A DNA stretch of 64,000 bases from SHVO01 sp041906145 (GTDB lineage Bacteria > Pseudomonadota > Alphaproteobacteria > Rhodospirillales > Rhodospirillaceae): positions 240,924 to 304,923 of the forward strand of contig JAYRJU010000005.1 of the NCBI GenBank assembly GCA_041906145.1. Reading direction: 5' to 3'. The notes under the pieces were generated by a model. That model was not told where the DNA came from, searched no databases, and saw nothing but the letters and a program-made list of their open reading frames with translations. A program made the translations under genes and the position numbers. This document shows, piece after piece, positions 54,738-63,876 of this stretch (the stretch's first letter is position 1; every line of letters begins with the position of its first letter).

Positions 54738-54821
54738 GGCAGTTCGTGTTTTTTGTTCCCTTTTGAAGAGAGACAATACTAGGCTCCTGGTCAAGCTGAA
54801 CCTGCTTTGAGGGGGTATCCG

Positions 54822-55775
54822 ATGAACAATTTTCGCCTGACCGTAGCCACGCTTGCCTGCGCGCTGATGACGTCCATCTCCGCTTCGGCGGCCGACACCG
54901 CGAAATCGGCCGACATCGCTCACCACAACCTGAAGCCGACGGACTTCCCGCGCTGGCATCAAATCGTCCCCAATGTATACGCCTATGAAGATACGCTCAT
55001 TACGCCGGACTTCACTTTCACGACCAACAGCCTGATCATCGTGACGAATGAAGGGGTGGTTCTGGTGGACGGCCAGGACAACGAAACCCGCGGCAAGGCG
55101 CTGGTCGACGCGATCAAGAAAATCACCCCGCAACCGCTCAAGTACATGATTATCGCCTCAGACCATGGCGATCACGTCGGCGGTCTTCCGGTCGTGAAAG
55201 CGGCTTTCCCGGACGCGACATTCATCTCGTCGTCGGCGTCGTTGAAAACGATGCAGGGCCAAAAGCGCACTGTGCTACCGACCGAACTGGTGGACGATAA
55301 GCGGTCCCTCAAGCTCGGCGGAACCGAGATCCAAATCCTAAATCTCGGACGCGCGCACACGGGCGGCGACCTCGTCGTTTACCTGCCTGCGACCAAGGTC
55401 ATGTTCCTAAGCGAAATCTATGATCGCAATTTATTTCCGCCAATGGTGACCGGCTTCCCGACGGAATGGGTCGCGACCCTGAAAAAGGCCCAAGCCATGG
55501 ACGTCACGTGGTTCATCCCGGGTCACGGCTTCACAACGGGCACGGCGGCGGAACTAAAGACCGATCTGCAGGACTTCACGAAAGCTGTGGAGTTGGTTGT
55601 ATCCGAGGGCAAACGCCTGCATCCCACGGGCGCGCTATGCCCGACGGAAAAGGATTGCCCGGCCAATGCGAAGGCCGACTGGGGCCCGTACGCCAATGCA
55701 ACCGCGGCAGCGGGACAGGCGCCGCGCGCGCTGGCGCGCATGTATTCGGAGATCGAGGGAAGGCTGCCGAAGTAG
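54822..55775 (+). CDS. Secreted metallo-beta-lactamase-fold hydrolase, copy B (SxHxDH motif)
   Basis: A 317-residue MBL-fold protein, the same length as the copy at 38183 and alignable over its whole extent without gaps at the main landmarks. The signal peptide ends ASA. The zinc motif is SDHGDH (S113 to H118), again with Ser for the first His. The other metal elements (RAHTGGDLVV, PGHG, and D of YDRNLFPP) are kept. ATG at 54822 is preceded by GAGGGGG. Divergent from the GNAT gene and convergent, six bases apart, with the FG-GAP gene. The parallel duplication suggests useful activity despite the missing His. Confidence 0.9.
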   Translation: MNNFRLTVATLACALMTSISASAADTAKSADIAHHNLKPTDFPRWHQIVPNVYAYEDTLITPDFTFTTNSLIIVTNEGVVLVDGQDNETRGKALVDAIKKITPQPLKYMIIASDHGDHVGGLPVVKAAFPDATFISSSASLKTMQGQKRTVLPTELVDDKRSLKLGGTEIQILNLGRAHTGGDLVVYLPATKVMFLSEIYDRNLFPPMVTGFPTEWVATLKKAQAMDVTWFIPGHGFTTGTAAELKTDLQDFTKAVELVVSEGKRLHPTGALCPTEKDCPANAKADWGPYANATAAAGQAPRALARMYSEIEGRLPK

Positions 55776-55781
55776 GACGCG

Positions 55782-57278
55782 TTACGGTTTCTGCGTAACC
55801 GTCACGATTTTTCCAGGCTGAACACCGGCCTCGCGTTGAGTTACTCGGCCCCTAGCGGTGATAAAAGTCACCTCCACGGTCACCGGGTCACTTAAAGCGA
55901 GGCCGAAGTGTATGGGCGTGACGCTTTGTGAATTGTAGCCGTCGCCGGTGTTCACGAGCCGCGCGGCGAGCAACTTACCGCCCTTATCGAAGAGCCGGAT
56001 TTCGGCTCCAGGGGCGTACTTGCCTTTTGTATCGCGCACCATAACCTGCAGCGCCCGCTTACGCGCCGCCTCGCCCAGGCCGTTGCGCAGCAATACGTGC
56101 CGCGCGACGCTCTTCGAGAAGGCATTGGTCAGCGACAGGTCAAGATCACCGTCTCCGTCAAAATCAGCCCACTGCACGCCATGATCTGAGCCGTTCATTA
56201 CAGGAGTGATGACGTCAACGAATCCGTTGCCCGTATTTCGATAAAGGCGATTGACCGGCTCGTCGTCGTGATAATCGGCGACAAAAATATCTACGAAGCC
56301 GTCGTTGTCGAAATCGCCCCAGCTGGCGCCGACATTGTGGCCATGACCTTTGATACCCAGCTTTTGCGCCATATCCGTAAAGGCGCCTTTACCGTCGCCC
56401 CGATAAAGAAGGTTTTCGCCATAGGTTGCAACGAAGATGTCTAGATTGCCGTCATTGTCGTAATCGCTGACCGAACAGCCCACACCGCCTTCGTCCTTCG
56501 CGCGGCCGGGCCGGTCCATGCCGAGACGCGCCGCGATGTCCGTGAACATGCCTTTGTCGTTTTTGTAGAAGGCGTCCGTGCCACCGTCCTGGTTGGCGAC
56601 AAATGCATCGAGATCGCCGTCCTTATCCATGTCGAACCAGCAGACGCCGACGGTAAAGCGCTTGTCGGCGAGTCCAACCTTCTCGGCGACATCGACGAAG
56701 CGCGCGCCATCATTGCGGAACATGCGGTTCGCCCCATTTCGATCAGCCATGAAAAGATCGAGATCGCCGTCGCCATCGAGGTCGATGAAACTTGCCTGTC
56801 GCACGCTGGCGGCCGGCGCATCAACGCCCAGCTTGGCTGCGACCTCGGTGAAAGCGCCATTGCCGTTGTTGTGGAAGAGATAGCTGCGATTGAGCGCCGG
56901 AGGCGCGCCGGACCCAGCGAACCGAGTGCCGACGTAAAGATCAAGATGGCCGTCGCCATCGTAATCGCCCCACGCAGTGGAGCGGACTTCAATGGGCTTG
57001 AGCGCCTCTGCATCGGCGCGCGCTACTGTCCCGAGACCGGCTTTCGCGGATACATCGGCGAACGCACCGCCGGTGTTCTGGAAGAGCTTCAGGATGCCGT
57101 ATTCATAGGCAACGACGAGATCGAGATCGCCGTCATTGTCGTAGTCAGCCCAGGAACTCGACAACGCATCCGTGACTGCGAGCACTTCGGGTTGGACGAT
57201 CTCGAAGATCACAGGTTCCGATGCGGATGCGAATGTTGGAATAGTGGCCGCCAGAACCGCAATGGCCGCGAAACGCAT
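55782..57278 (-). CDS. FG-GAP/VCBS repeat protein with ASPIC/UnbV C-terminus (CRTAC1-like)
   Basis: A 498-residue secreted protein; signal peptide ends ASA. Seven calcium-loop motifs of the D-x-D-x-D-G-x-x-D form are visible (such as DYDNDGDLDLVV, DYDGDGHLDLYVG, DLDGDGDLDLFM, DFDNDGFVDIFV), typical of an integrin-like propeller. The C-terminal KGKYAPGAEIRLFD and DGYNSQSVTPIHFGL segments match the ASPIC/UnbV domain. Members are extracellular and often sit with TPR or glycan-related genes. Here it follows a TPR-oxygenase gene by 68 bases on the same strand, so the two are probably co-transcribed. Ligand unknown. Confidence 0.9.
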   Translation of the reverse strand: MRFAAIAVLAATIPTFASASEPVIFEIVQPEVLAVTDALSSSWADYDNDGDLDLVVAYEYGILKLFQNTGGAFADVSAKAGLGTVARADAEALKPIEVRSTAWGDYDGDGHLDLYVGTRFAGSGAPPALNRSYLFHNNGNGAFTEVAAKLGVDAPAASVRQASFIDLDGDGDLDLFMADRNGANRMFRNDGARFVDVAEKVGLADKRFTVGVCWFDMDKDGDLDAFVANQDGGTDAFYKNDKGMFTDIAARLGMDRPGRAKDEGGVGCSVSDYDNDGNLDIFVATYGENLLYRGDGKGAFTDMAQKLGIKGHGHNVGASWGDFDNDGFVDIFVADYHDDEPVNRLYRNTGNGFVDVITPVMNGSDHGVQWADFDGDGDLDLSLTNAFSKSVARHVLLRNGLGEAARKRALQVMVRDTKGKYAPGAEIRLFDKGGKLLAARLVNTGDGYNSQSVTPIHFGLALSDPVTVEVTFITARGRVTQREAGVQPGKIVTVTQKP

Positions 57279-57346
57279 GAGAGTCCCCCATAAGCCATCC
57301 GCCGGACCCCGAGCTTAGACTATCCCGAAGGCGTCCGGGAGCACCG

Positions 57347-59134
57347 TTACCGGCCGTAATAAGTGCGCCGTCCGTAAAGCATCGTGAGGTTAATACGCCG
57401 ATTGAGGTAACCCTCGTTGAACTCAATCGTATCGGTTTCATGGAATAGATCGGAATCGAAGATCACCGCACGATTGGAGCGGTACGGCACCTTCACCGGC
57501 TTCGCGCCGGCTTTTGCGAGGAAATCGCGTATGCCGGGTTCATCGCCGTTGTACTTTGCTGGGTCCCAATCGTCCGGCGCGGCGGCATCCCACACGATCA
57601 ATCCACCGCCGTCAGGATTTAGGTTTGCTTCATCGGGCGTGATCCAGAAATTCACGTTCACCGCAGCCTGATCAGCATGGATACCGATACCCTTGAGCTG
57701 ACTGTCGTACTTGAAGCCCCACATCATCCGAAGACGGTGATCGCCGATGATCGCTGGGAAGGTATCGCGCAGTTCTTCGGCAATTTGGGCCAGCAACGGA
57801 CAGGCAAAACCGTGCTCCGGCATCGCGCCGAGATAGCCGTCTTTATAAGATTTATGCCAGATGGTCGAATCCCAACAAAAGCGACGCAACCGCACCAAAG
57901 CTTCGTCCGTCAATAAGTTGTCTATCACCGCAATCCGCGGCTCGCGGCTGGCCCATTGCGCCGGCGCCGCCTCTATATTGGCCTGGTTGATCGCGGGCCC
58001 TGTAAGTTTGCCGCCTTCGGCGAAATGATACCCGCCCGCAGTCACGGCGATACCTTGCGCCGCCAGATAGTCGCGCTGCTCGGCATCATGTCTCTGCTTG
58101 TGCGGGGATGTCGGCATCCCCGCGATAAGCCCGGACGCGATTGCCTGATCGGCCGCCCCGTTCATGATCGCGAGGCCTTCGGTGACTCTGTTGAGTTCAC
58201 AAAGCAGCCACGCGCGCTGCACCAAAGCGGGCCGCGCATTTGGATCGATCTCCAAGGATTTATCGACGTTCGCGAGCGCTTCTTCGAATCTGTGCATCGT
58301 ACGCAGCGTCAAAGAGCGCGCGTACCAAGCTTCCGCATTGTCCGGCGCAATCGAAAGCGCGGTGTCGTAGCTGGCGATGGCGTCGTCCACCCGTTCAAGC
58401 ACCTCCAACGCCTTACCGCGATTTATCCAGTCAGGCGCGTGCCGAGGGCGAAGCGCAAGCGCACGATCGTAGCTCTCGAGCGCCTCCGTCATACGCGCCA
58501 TTTCATAAAGCGCGGAGCCGCGATTGCTCCAGGCTTCGAACAAATCCGGAGACTGCGTCAGCGCGGCCTGGAACGCCTGGACCGCCTCACCGTAACGCTT
58601 TAAATCCGCGAGCACACTGCCGCGATGACAGTGCGCAGCCGCAAACCGCGGCGCGAGCGCGAGCGCGCTATCGAAGCTGCGCAGCGCCTCTTCGAGACGC
58701 TTTTGCAGATGTAGGGCCGAACCGTGGCCATCCCAGGATTCAGCATTCGGCGTGACCGCGAGGGCTTGCTCGAACGACGCGATGGCGTCTTGAAAACGCC
58801 CTAGCCGCGTTAAAATCACGCCGCGGTTATGCCAGGCCTGGAGGTCGCGAGGATTGTGCACCGTAATCTTGGAAATGCTCGTCAACGCCGGCGCGAGGTG
58901 ACCACGCGCCATCAACAATACGCTCTGAAGAAGCAGCGCTTCACGGCTTTGAGGATTGAGTTTCAGAGCCGCTTCGACGGCAGGTAGGGCTTCTGACTGC
59001 TGCTGATACAAGAGAAGCGCCAGCTGATACTGCGCCGGGAAATTGCGCGGGTCCGTCCGCAGAACCTGCTCATAGAGGCGCTTGGCTTCGGTAAGATTAC
59101 CGGCCTGATGAAACGCGACCGCTTGGTTTAACAA
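57347..59134 (-). CDS. TPR protein fused to a 2-oxoglutarate/Fe(II) oxygenase-like domain
   Basis: 595 residues. The first about 330 are tetratricopeptide repeats of the AxxxxxxALxxxPxxxxA type, about nine units. The C-terminal domain has the Fe(II) triad H486-x-D488 in GIHADQAAVNVNFW and H565 in FDSDLFHETD. R579 or R580 is the 2-oxoglutarate arginine. The fold is like a prolyl-hydroxylase. No signal peptide is seen. TTG at 59134 is the only start placing the first repeat; no ATG is in frame. Its neighbour is the FG-GAP protein, a possible substrate (inference). Confidence 0.88.
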   Translation of the reverse strand: MLNQAVAFHQAGNLTEAKRLYEQVLRTDPRNFPAQYQLALLLYQQQSEALPAVEAALKLNPQSREALLLQSVLLMARGHLAPALTSISKITVHNPRDLQAWHNRGVILTRLGRFQDAIASFEQALAVTPNAESWDGHGSALHLQKRLEEALRSFDSALALAPRFAAAHCHRGSVLADLKRYGEAVQAFQAALTQSPDLFEAWSNRGSALYEMARMTEALESYDRALALRPRHAPDWINRGKALEVLERVDDAIASYDTALSIAPDNAEAWYARSLTLRTMHRFEEALANVDKSLEIDPNARPALVQRAWLLCELNRVTEGLAIMNGAADQAIASGLIAGMPTSPHKQRHDAEQRDYLAAQGIAVTAGGYHFAEGGKLTGPAINQANIEAAPAQWASREPRIAVIDNLLTDEALVRLRRFCWDSTIWHKSYKDGYLGAMPEHGFACPLLAQIAEELRDTFPAIIGDHRLRMMWGFKYDSQLKGIGIHADQAAVNVNFWITPDEANLNPDGGGLIVWDAAAPDDWDPAKYNGDEPGIRDFLAKAGAKPVKVPYRSNRAVIFDSDLFHETDTIEFNEGYLNRRINLTMLYGRRTYYGR

Positions 59135-59221
59135 CGCTCGGGCAGCCTTCGGTTAGGTCTGTATGGGAGGCGATACTAGCCTCCCCCGCGCAATCCGTCA
59201 CCGGAGCCCAAACGCCCACAT

Positions 59222-60346
59222 TTAGCGCTGTTGCGTGGTGGCCACCGGCTTTTCACCGGCGGGCGTGGCTTGATCCTGCGCGACGGCCGCAGGCGGATGC
59301 ACGATGAACACCTGCTTGAACTTCACACTCACCGACGCCGAAACGGCCGTATTTACGCCCTGGGCGTCCGGGTACGCGTCGGCGATTCTACGCAGTGCAC
59401 GGTACAAGGATGGGGAGGATTCCTGGCCGTAGCTTTGGTGATGCGTCGACCAGTTCGTGTTGACGTTATAGTAAAAGCCCATGAGATCAACGTAACCGCC
59501 CATCAGTCCTTCCGCCCGATCGGCCGCGAGCCGCAAGCGGAAGCGCATATCGCGGATGGGCAGCAAAGGGTTTGTGTTCGCCGGCTGTCCCGTCCAGGGG
59601 AATATGAAATCGGCGGTGTCCGTCGTCAGTACGCCGTCTTTGATCTTGCCATGGAAGGTCTGGCGGAAGTCCTTCCCCCAGCGCAAATCCACGCGCTGCG
59701 ATCCGCCCGAAACAGGCTCTCCCGTCGAGTCCGTGAGAAGGTCATCCATGCCGCGATAAGTGTTCACCGTAACGTCGTCATCGTTAACGATGCTATCGAC
59801 ACCGGTGATTTCGACAAGAATGCGGTTATAGGTGAACTGCTGCATGAACTTGTTCTCGAAATGATAGGCGGTGCCTTCCGGCCCGCGATAATTCGAGATG
59901 CAGCCGATGGCACGGTAAAGCTGATTGTCCACGCCCTTCTCGCCATCCGGGCTGGTGAAATCCTCGGCGCCGACCTTTCCGTCGAGATCCATGCCGAGTG
60001 CGATCGGGCCCTGGGCTTCGTAAAAGGGATAAGGCTCTTTAGATGTCGACGGATGCCACGTCTCGCCTTCACGCGCGATGTGGGTTTCCATGATGGTCCG
60101 CTTCGTTCCGTCTTCCGGAAACAAAAGTTTGAACTGCTCGCGGGGTCCCAGATTGAAGCCGTTCGGGCATTCCTTCTTTCCGCCCTCACTCTGAAGAACG
60201 GCCCAATGCCGTTCCGTGAGCACGTATCCGATGGTCCCGTTCTGGATTGGAGCCAGGGCGTCACCGGCAGCGGCCGTGGGACTGACCGAGGCGCCACACA
60301 TTACGGCGACAAGCGCCGCCGATGCGGCCACTGAAGAACGCTTCAT
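59222..60346 (-). CDS. Unrecognised secreted protein, family A copy 1
   Basis: 374 residues with a signal peptide ending AAA. I do not recognise the family. It shares blocks with the protein at 61348-62490: ECPNGFNLGPREQFKLLFPEDG, GMDLDGKVGAEDF with DGEKGVDNQLYRAIGCI, DLRWGKDFRQ, GGYVDLMGF and HHQSYGQ. The acidic Asp-rich loop could bind calcium. ATG at 60346 has AAGGAG six bases upstream; the TTG two codons earlier is rejected. The body looks like a beta-rich, single-domain secreted protein. It lies between the TPR-oxygenase gene and a decayed region. Confidence 0.85.
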   Translation of the reverse strand: MKRSSVAASAALVAVMCGASVSPTAAAGDALAPIQNGTIGYVLTERHWAVLQSEGGKKECPNGFNLGPREQFKLLFPEDGTKRTIMETHIAREGETWHPSTSKEPYPFYEAQGPIALGMDLDGKVGAEDFTSPDGEKGVDNQLYRAIGCISNYRGPEGTAYHFENKFMQQFTYNRILVEITGVDSIVNDDDVTVNTYRGMDDLLTDSTGEPVSGGSQRVDLRWGKDFRQTFHGKIKDGVLTTDTADFIFPWTGQPANTNPLLPIRDMRFRLRLAADRAEGLMGGYVDLMGFYYNVNTNWSTHHQSYGQESSPSLYRALRRIADAYPDAQGVNTAVSASVSVKFKQVFIVHPPAAVAQDQATPAGEKPVATTQQR

Positions 60347-60573
60347 ATCCAACTCCTTGAACGACCCGCCTCATTCATCCCGGCCGGCACCGGAAGTATA
60401 CTCGCTCCAGCGCAGCAGGTTTTGCCAATCGGAGGCGGAATAAGGCCAGCAAACGGCCCATTTTGACCTTTGTAGGGGCGATTTTGGAAAGTTGTTTCAG
60501 GTCACGCCGTGCGACTGTCATCGGCCAAGGGCAACGGCGCGCTGTAGGAGAACCTCCTAAGCAGCCTCCAACC

Positions 60574-60903
60574 CTACTCCGCTGAGGGCCGCAATACGAT
60601 CGCGATGGTCGCTAATACGCGACGAACACCTACCGCCATGTTTTCCGACGACAAGGTTGATCCGGAAATGATGGGAATATGTCTGATGTCGAACTTGCGC
60701 TGCCGACCGCGGAAATAGGTGCGCCATGCCGCGTTAGTGATTCCGTCGTAATTCTCCAAACATTCGAGAACCTCCAATTGGCGGACAACGCCCTTTGCAT
60801 CGACACTCACCGCGTAGGTTATCCAATCGTCCTTTCCCGGCGCATTCTGGATCGTCAGACGCTGACGGACATCCCCGGCTCGGCGATCGGCTCGCGCGGT
60901 CAC
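60574..60903 (-). pseudogene. Relic of an FMN-binding-domain protein
   Basis: A 109-codon frame whose later part resembles the FMN_bind domain: WITYAVSVDAKGVV, LEVLECLENYDGI, and ISGSTLSSENMAVGV, the flavin-attachment-type SGATLSS motif (Thr/Ser). The first about 25 residues are Arg-rich and not domain-like, so the gene seems truncated at its start. No signal or ApbE partner is seen. It lies beside another relic, which supports local decay. A short functional protein cannot be excluded. Confidence 0.5.
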
Positions 60904-60915
60904 CTAGCCGGCTAA

Positions 60916-61026
60916 TTCCGCGGCCTACACGGCTTCGGAACCGACTCCAAGGGCAACCTTTTCACCGTCGATACGCGCAACGCCCGGCTGCAGAAGTTCG
61001 TCAATAAAGGGCTATCGACGAGGTAG
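60916..61026 (+). pseudogene. Relic of a PAL-like NHL propeller gene (last blade)
   Basis: An in-frame stop at 60913 is followed by about 36 codons reading LHGFGTDSKGNLFTVDTR and RLQKFV before TAG at 61024. This matches the final blade of NHL/PAL-like propellers and resembles the end of the protein at 43429 (NHEAVVDSKGNIYVSE). No start and no other blade could be found, so it is read as a gene remnant. Confidence 0.5.
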
Positions 61027-61347
61027 CGACCTCCAAAGGGCCGATGCGAGGGCACTTGGCGTCTGCTGCGACTCCGCCAGATTCTAATGGTGCGCGCCGC
61101 CGCGTTATTCGGAACCGTGCATGCAGACGCTAGCCGCGCTGAGGGGAAGAATTGGTAGCTTCCGAAGTGCTATGGGCGGTCCATACACGCGAGAAAACCG
61201 CGCGCCCGGTTGATCAGCCGTAAGGCAGCGCCATCGCAAGCGGTCCCAATGTCATGACCGCGGCAAATATCCAGAAAACATATGCGCCTCCGTTATTGGA
61301 AGCCGCCCTCAATTCTCGAATTTTTACCTCTACCGTGACCGCGTAAC
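61027..61347. other. Intergenic remnant region
   Basis: No convincing gene. A minus-strand frame ending at 61214 encodes a short hydrophobic tail (FWIFAAVMTLGPLAMALPYG) that could be a tiny membrane peptide from TTG near 61315; the support is weak. Confidence 0.4.
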
Positions 61348-62490
61348 CTATTGTTGTTGTCCGCTGACCGTGCGCGCCGGGGCCGGCGCTTGCGCAACCG
61401 GCACCTTGTCTTCCGGGCGTTCGATATAGACTTGCGCCCATCTGGTTACGAGTGCGGAGGAAACGCTGTCGCGTTTTCCGGTTTCGGGATTTACCGGACC
61501 ATCGGCGATCTGTTCGAGATTTTGATAGAGAAGGGCCGAAGGATTGCGTCCATAGCTCTGGTGATGCAGCGACTCCGAGCGCAGTTTTCTGCGGTGGAAA
61601 CTCTTAAAGTCCAAGTAACCGCCGAGCATACCTTCCGCAAATTCCGGAGTCAGTTTCAGCCGGGTTCGCATAGCATAGACCTTGAGTTCGGTCGGCGAGT
61701 TGAAGGTCTGCCAGGGGAACACGTAGGTCCCGGGATCCGTAATCAGCACGCCGTTCTCGATCCGGCCCTTGTAGCGCTGGACGTACTTCTTGCCCCAACG
61801 GGTATCGAGTTTCTGCGTACCGCCTGGGATACCCTTGAAGCCGATCGTCGTACCCGCTGCATCGCGCAGCAAGAGGTGCAGTCCGCGGTACATCGTCACG
61901 ACGACTTCCGGATCGTTCTCCAGGCTGTCGAGTTCGGTGATCTCGAACAGCATCCGGTTATGAGTGCCTTCCAAAAGCTGGCGGATATCCCAAAAGTTGT
62001 TGAAGGCGTCCTTACCGCGATAGCTCTCGATACAGCCGATACCGCGATAGAACTGGTTGTCGATCCCCTTTTCGCCATCGGCGTCGGTGAAGTCGTCGGC
62101 ATCAATCTTGCCGTCGAGATTCATGCCGGGCGCTACGGGTCCGCCGGCCAGTTTGAAGGGAAACGGCTCCTTGAACTGGTCCGGATACCAGCCCGCGATT
62201 TCGCGGGCGGTCGCGGTCTCTACATAGCCGCGCTTCTTGCCGTCTTCGGGAAACAATATCTTGAAGTGCTCACGCGGCCCGTCGTTGAAGCCGTCCGGAC
62301 ATTCCTTGCCTTCCTCGGTGTATTGCAGCGCCCAGTTCACATAAGTGATCGTGTAGGCGATGGAACGCGTCTTCGCGATATCCACCTTTACAGCGTCTGA
62401 CCCAGCAGTATCCGCCGCACTCGCAGCAGAGAACGTCAGCGCAACAGCGCAGGCGCCGCCCATCAGTTTCTTCAGTCCGAATTTCGTCAT
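61348..62490 (-). CDS. Unrecognised secreted protein, family A copy 2
   Basis: 380 residues; signal peptide ends ASA. It is a paralogue of the protein at 59222-60346. Shared are ECPDGFNDGPREHFKILFPE, GMNLDGKIDADDF with DGEKGIDNQFYRGIGCI, DTRWGKKYVQ, GGYLDFKSF and HHQSYG. ATG at 62490 is chosen over the one four codons earlier, as GGAGCGAAAG before it contains the ribosome site. It lies 26 bases after the COG4315-like gene, which in turn follows the DUF1552 gene, so the three look like one operon. The function is unknown; the conserved aromatic and acidic blocks suggest a binding or catalytic site. Confidence 0.87.
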   Translation of the reverse strand: MTKFGLKKLMGGACAVALTFSAASAADTAGSDAVKVDIAKTRSIAYTITYVNWALQYTEEGKECPDGFNDGPREHFKILFPEDGKKRGYVETATAREIAGWYPDQFKEPFPFKLAGGPVAPGMNLDGKIDADDFTDADGEKGIDNQFYRGIGCIESYRGKDAFNNFWDIRQLLEGTHNRMLFEITELDSLENDPEVVVTMYRGLHLLLRDAAGTTIGFKGIPGGTQKLDTRWGKKYVQRYKGRIENGVLITDPGTYVFPWQTFNSPTELKVYAMRTRLKLTPEFAEGMLGGYLDFKSFHRRKLRSESLHHQSYGRNPSALLYQNLEQIADGPVNPETGKRDSVSSALVTRWAQVYIERPEDKVPVAQAPAPARTVSGQQQ

Positions 62491-62516
62491 CTTTCGCTCC
62501 ATCGCGGCGGCGCCGC

Positions 62517-63851
62517 TTAGTTAGCGTTGTCCAGAAAATCATCCCGCAGGAAAAAGGCAGTGAAGCCGTTCCGGGTGCCACGCCATTCACCGAATGAGTC
62601 GCCTTCAGTATCGCCGGGGTTTTTGTCGTCGATGAAAGTGTAAACGGGCCGACCGCGGAAAGCCCAAACATACATCGCATCAGCCTGGTCAGGCGCCGCG
62701 TACTTGCCGGTTTTCGGATCGATGGCCACGACGGTCCAAGAGCGGCTGCCGCTCTTCGCGTTCCGGGCCGCGGAAACCATGGGCCAAGTCTTGGAGCACT
62801 TCTCCTGGCTGCCGCCACACATGGCGATGCGGTATGCCTGCGTTGTGTCCGGGTGATCGCAGCGCAGCTGGTCGAAGCTGTCGTCGCCGCAGTTATATGT
62901 GTAAATCGTACGTCCGCTACTGTCAGCGAGCACAAGGCCGATGCTCGCTTCCTGAACCGTGAAGCCGGGCGGGTGGGGCGGGCCTTTCTTCATATAGACG
63001 TTGTGCCAGCCGGCCGTATCGCCGCCCTCCAGACTCCCCTTGTATGAGTCCAACGCGTGCCTATAGACGGGCTTACCTCGAAACACCCATTGTTTCACGC
63101 CATTGGCGCGTTCCAGCGTGGTCCAATCGCCCTGCTCGCGCGCCAGTTCCGGCGCGATCATCGGCCGCCACGTCTCTTCGCAAGCGCCTCTGCAGGTCGA
63201 ATTGGTCGTAGTGTCGCGGTCGGAAGTGTAGACCGAGTAGCCCTCGATGGTGGTCGCGAGGACGCCGGTCGCGACGACACGCACCGAAAATCCAGGAGGA
63301 ACGTTCGGCGGTGGACCTACCGGAATACGCGCCGCCGGCGAGTCGTTTCCGCGGGCACGGGAGCGGTCACCGAGGACGTCTCCAGGCTCCTTGTCGAAGT
63401 TCGAGGTGTAAACGGCCTGCTCGTTATAAGCCCACTGCTTGTTGCCATCCGGCCGCGTGATCGTCGTCCAAGCGCCCACCGGCTTGGCGTCGGCGGGCGC
63501 GAGCTCGGGGATCCACATATCCACGCAGGCGGGACGCGTTTCGAGGTCGGGCAGCAGGAGACCCGGAGGCCACGGGCTCGCGAGTCCAGCGCTCTCGGTC
63601 AAGACCTTGCTGCCGCAATTGGACTTGCCCTTTGCATCGCCAGTCAGACCGTTGCGCATGCGCTGGAACGGCCAAGTGTAGAGCGTACGGCCCCGGGCGT
63701 TAGCGAACACCGGCCCTTCGAGCTCGGTGGACTGCACGCCGAACCCGTCCGGCATCGGTACTTTCACATAGTCTTCGGCTGCGGCGGCGACGCCGGCGCA
63801 GACCACAATAGCCGCGAACAGAGCGATACCGAATTTCGTAAAAGGAGCCAT
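62517..63851 (-). CDS. Secreted COG4315-like protein with three modules
   Basis: 444 residues with a signal peptide (cleavage near AAA-AED). Three successive modules, at about residues 30-160, 190-300 and 305-440, each have the pattern aromatic-Y/C-x-x-D, Cys pair, W-x-P, W-x-T, Q-W or W-x-F, PVY and GD-x-x-GD, matching the predicted secreted-repeat family seen singly at 40525. Each module has its own conserved cysteines, so disulfides are likely. ATG at 63851 has GAGGG close upstream; the longer frame adds six codons. It lies 25 bases after the DUF1552 gene at the window edge. Function unknown. Confidence 0.88.
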   Translation of the reverse strand: MAPFTKFGIALFAAIVVCAGVAAAAEDYVKVPMPDGFGVQSTELEGPVFANARGRTLYTWPFQRMRNGLTGDAKGKSNCGSKVLTESAGLASPWPPGLLLPDLETRPACVDMWIPELAPADAKPVGAWTTITRPDGNKQWAYNEQAVYTSNFDKEPGDVLGDRSRARGNDSPAARIPVGPPPNVPPGFSVRVVATGVLATTIEGYSVYTSDRDTTTNSTCRGACEETWRPMIAPELAREQGDWTTLERANGVKQWVFRGKPVYRHALDSYKGSLEGGDTAGWHNVYMKKGPPHPPGFTVQEASIGLVLADSSGRTIYTYNCGDDSFDQLRCDHPDTTQAYRIAMCGGSQEKCSKTWPMVSAARNAKSGSRSWTVVAIDPKTGKYAAPDQADAMYVWAFRGRPVYTFIDDKNPGDTEGDSFGEWRGTRNGFTAFFLRDDFLDNAN

Positions 63852-63876
63852 CACACCCTCGCAGCGCACTGAAGCG

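Noticed and set aside
54738..55133. Upstream extension of the GNAT gene
   Set aside because: The extension is antisense to the MBL-fold gene copy B and its signal peptide; ATG at 54737 starts the typical GNAT N-terminus.
61214..61441. A 75-codon minus-strand frame
   Set aside because: Its first part overlaps the end of family A copy 2 and only the last 30 or so residues look like a membrane segment; left as a note in the intergenic entry.
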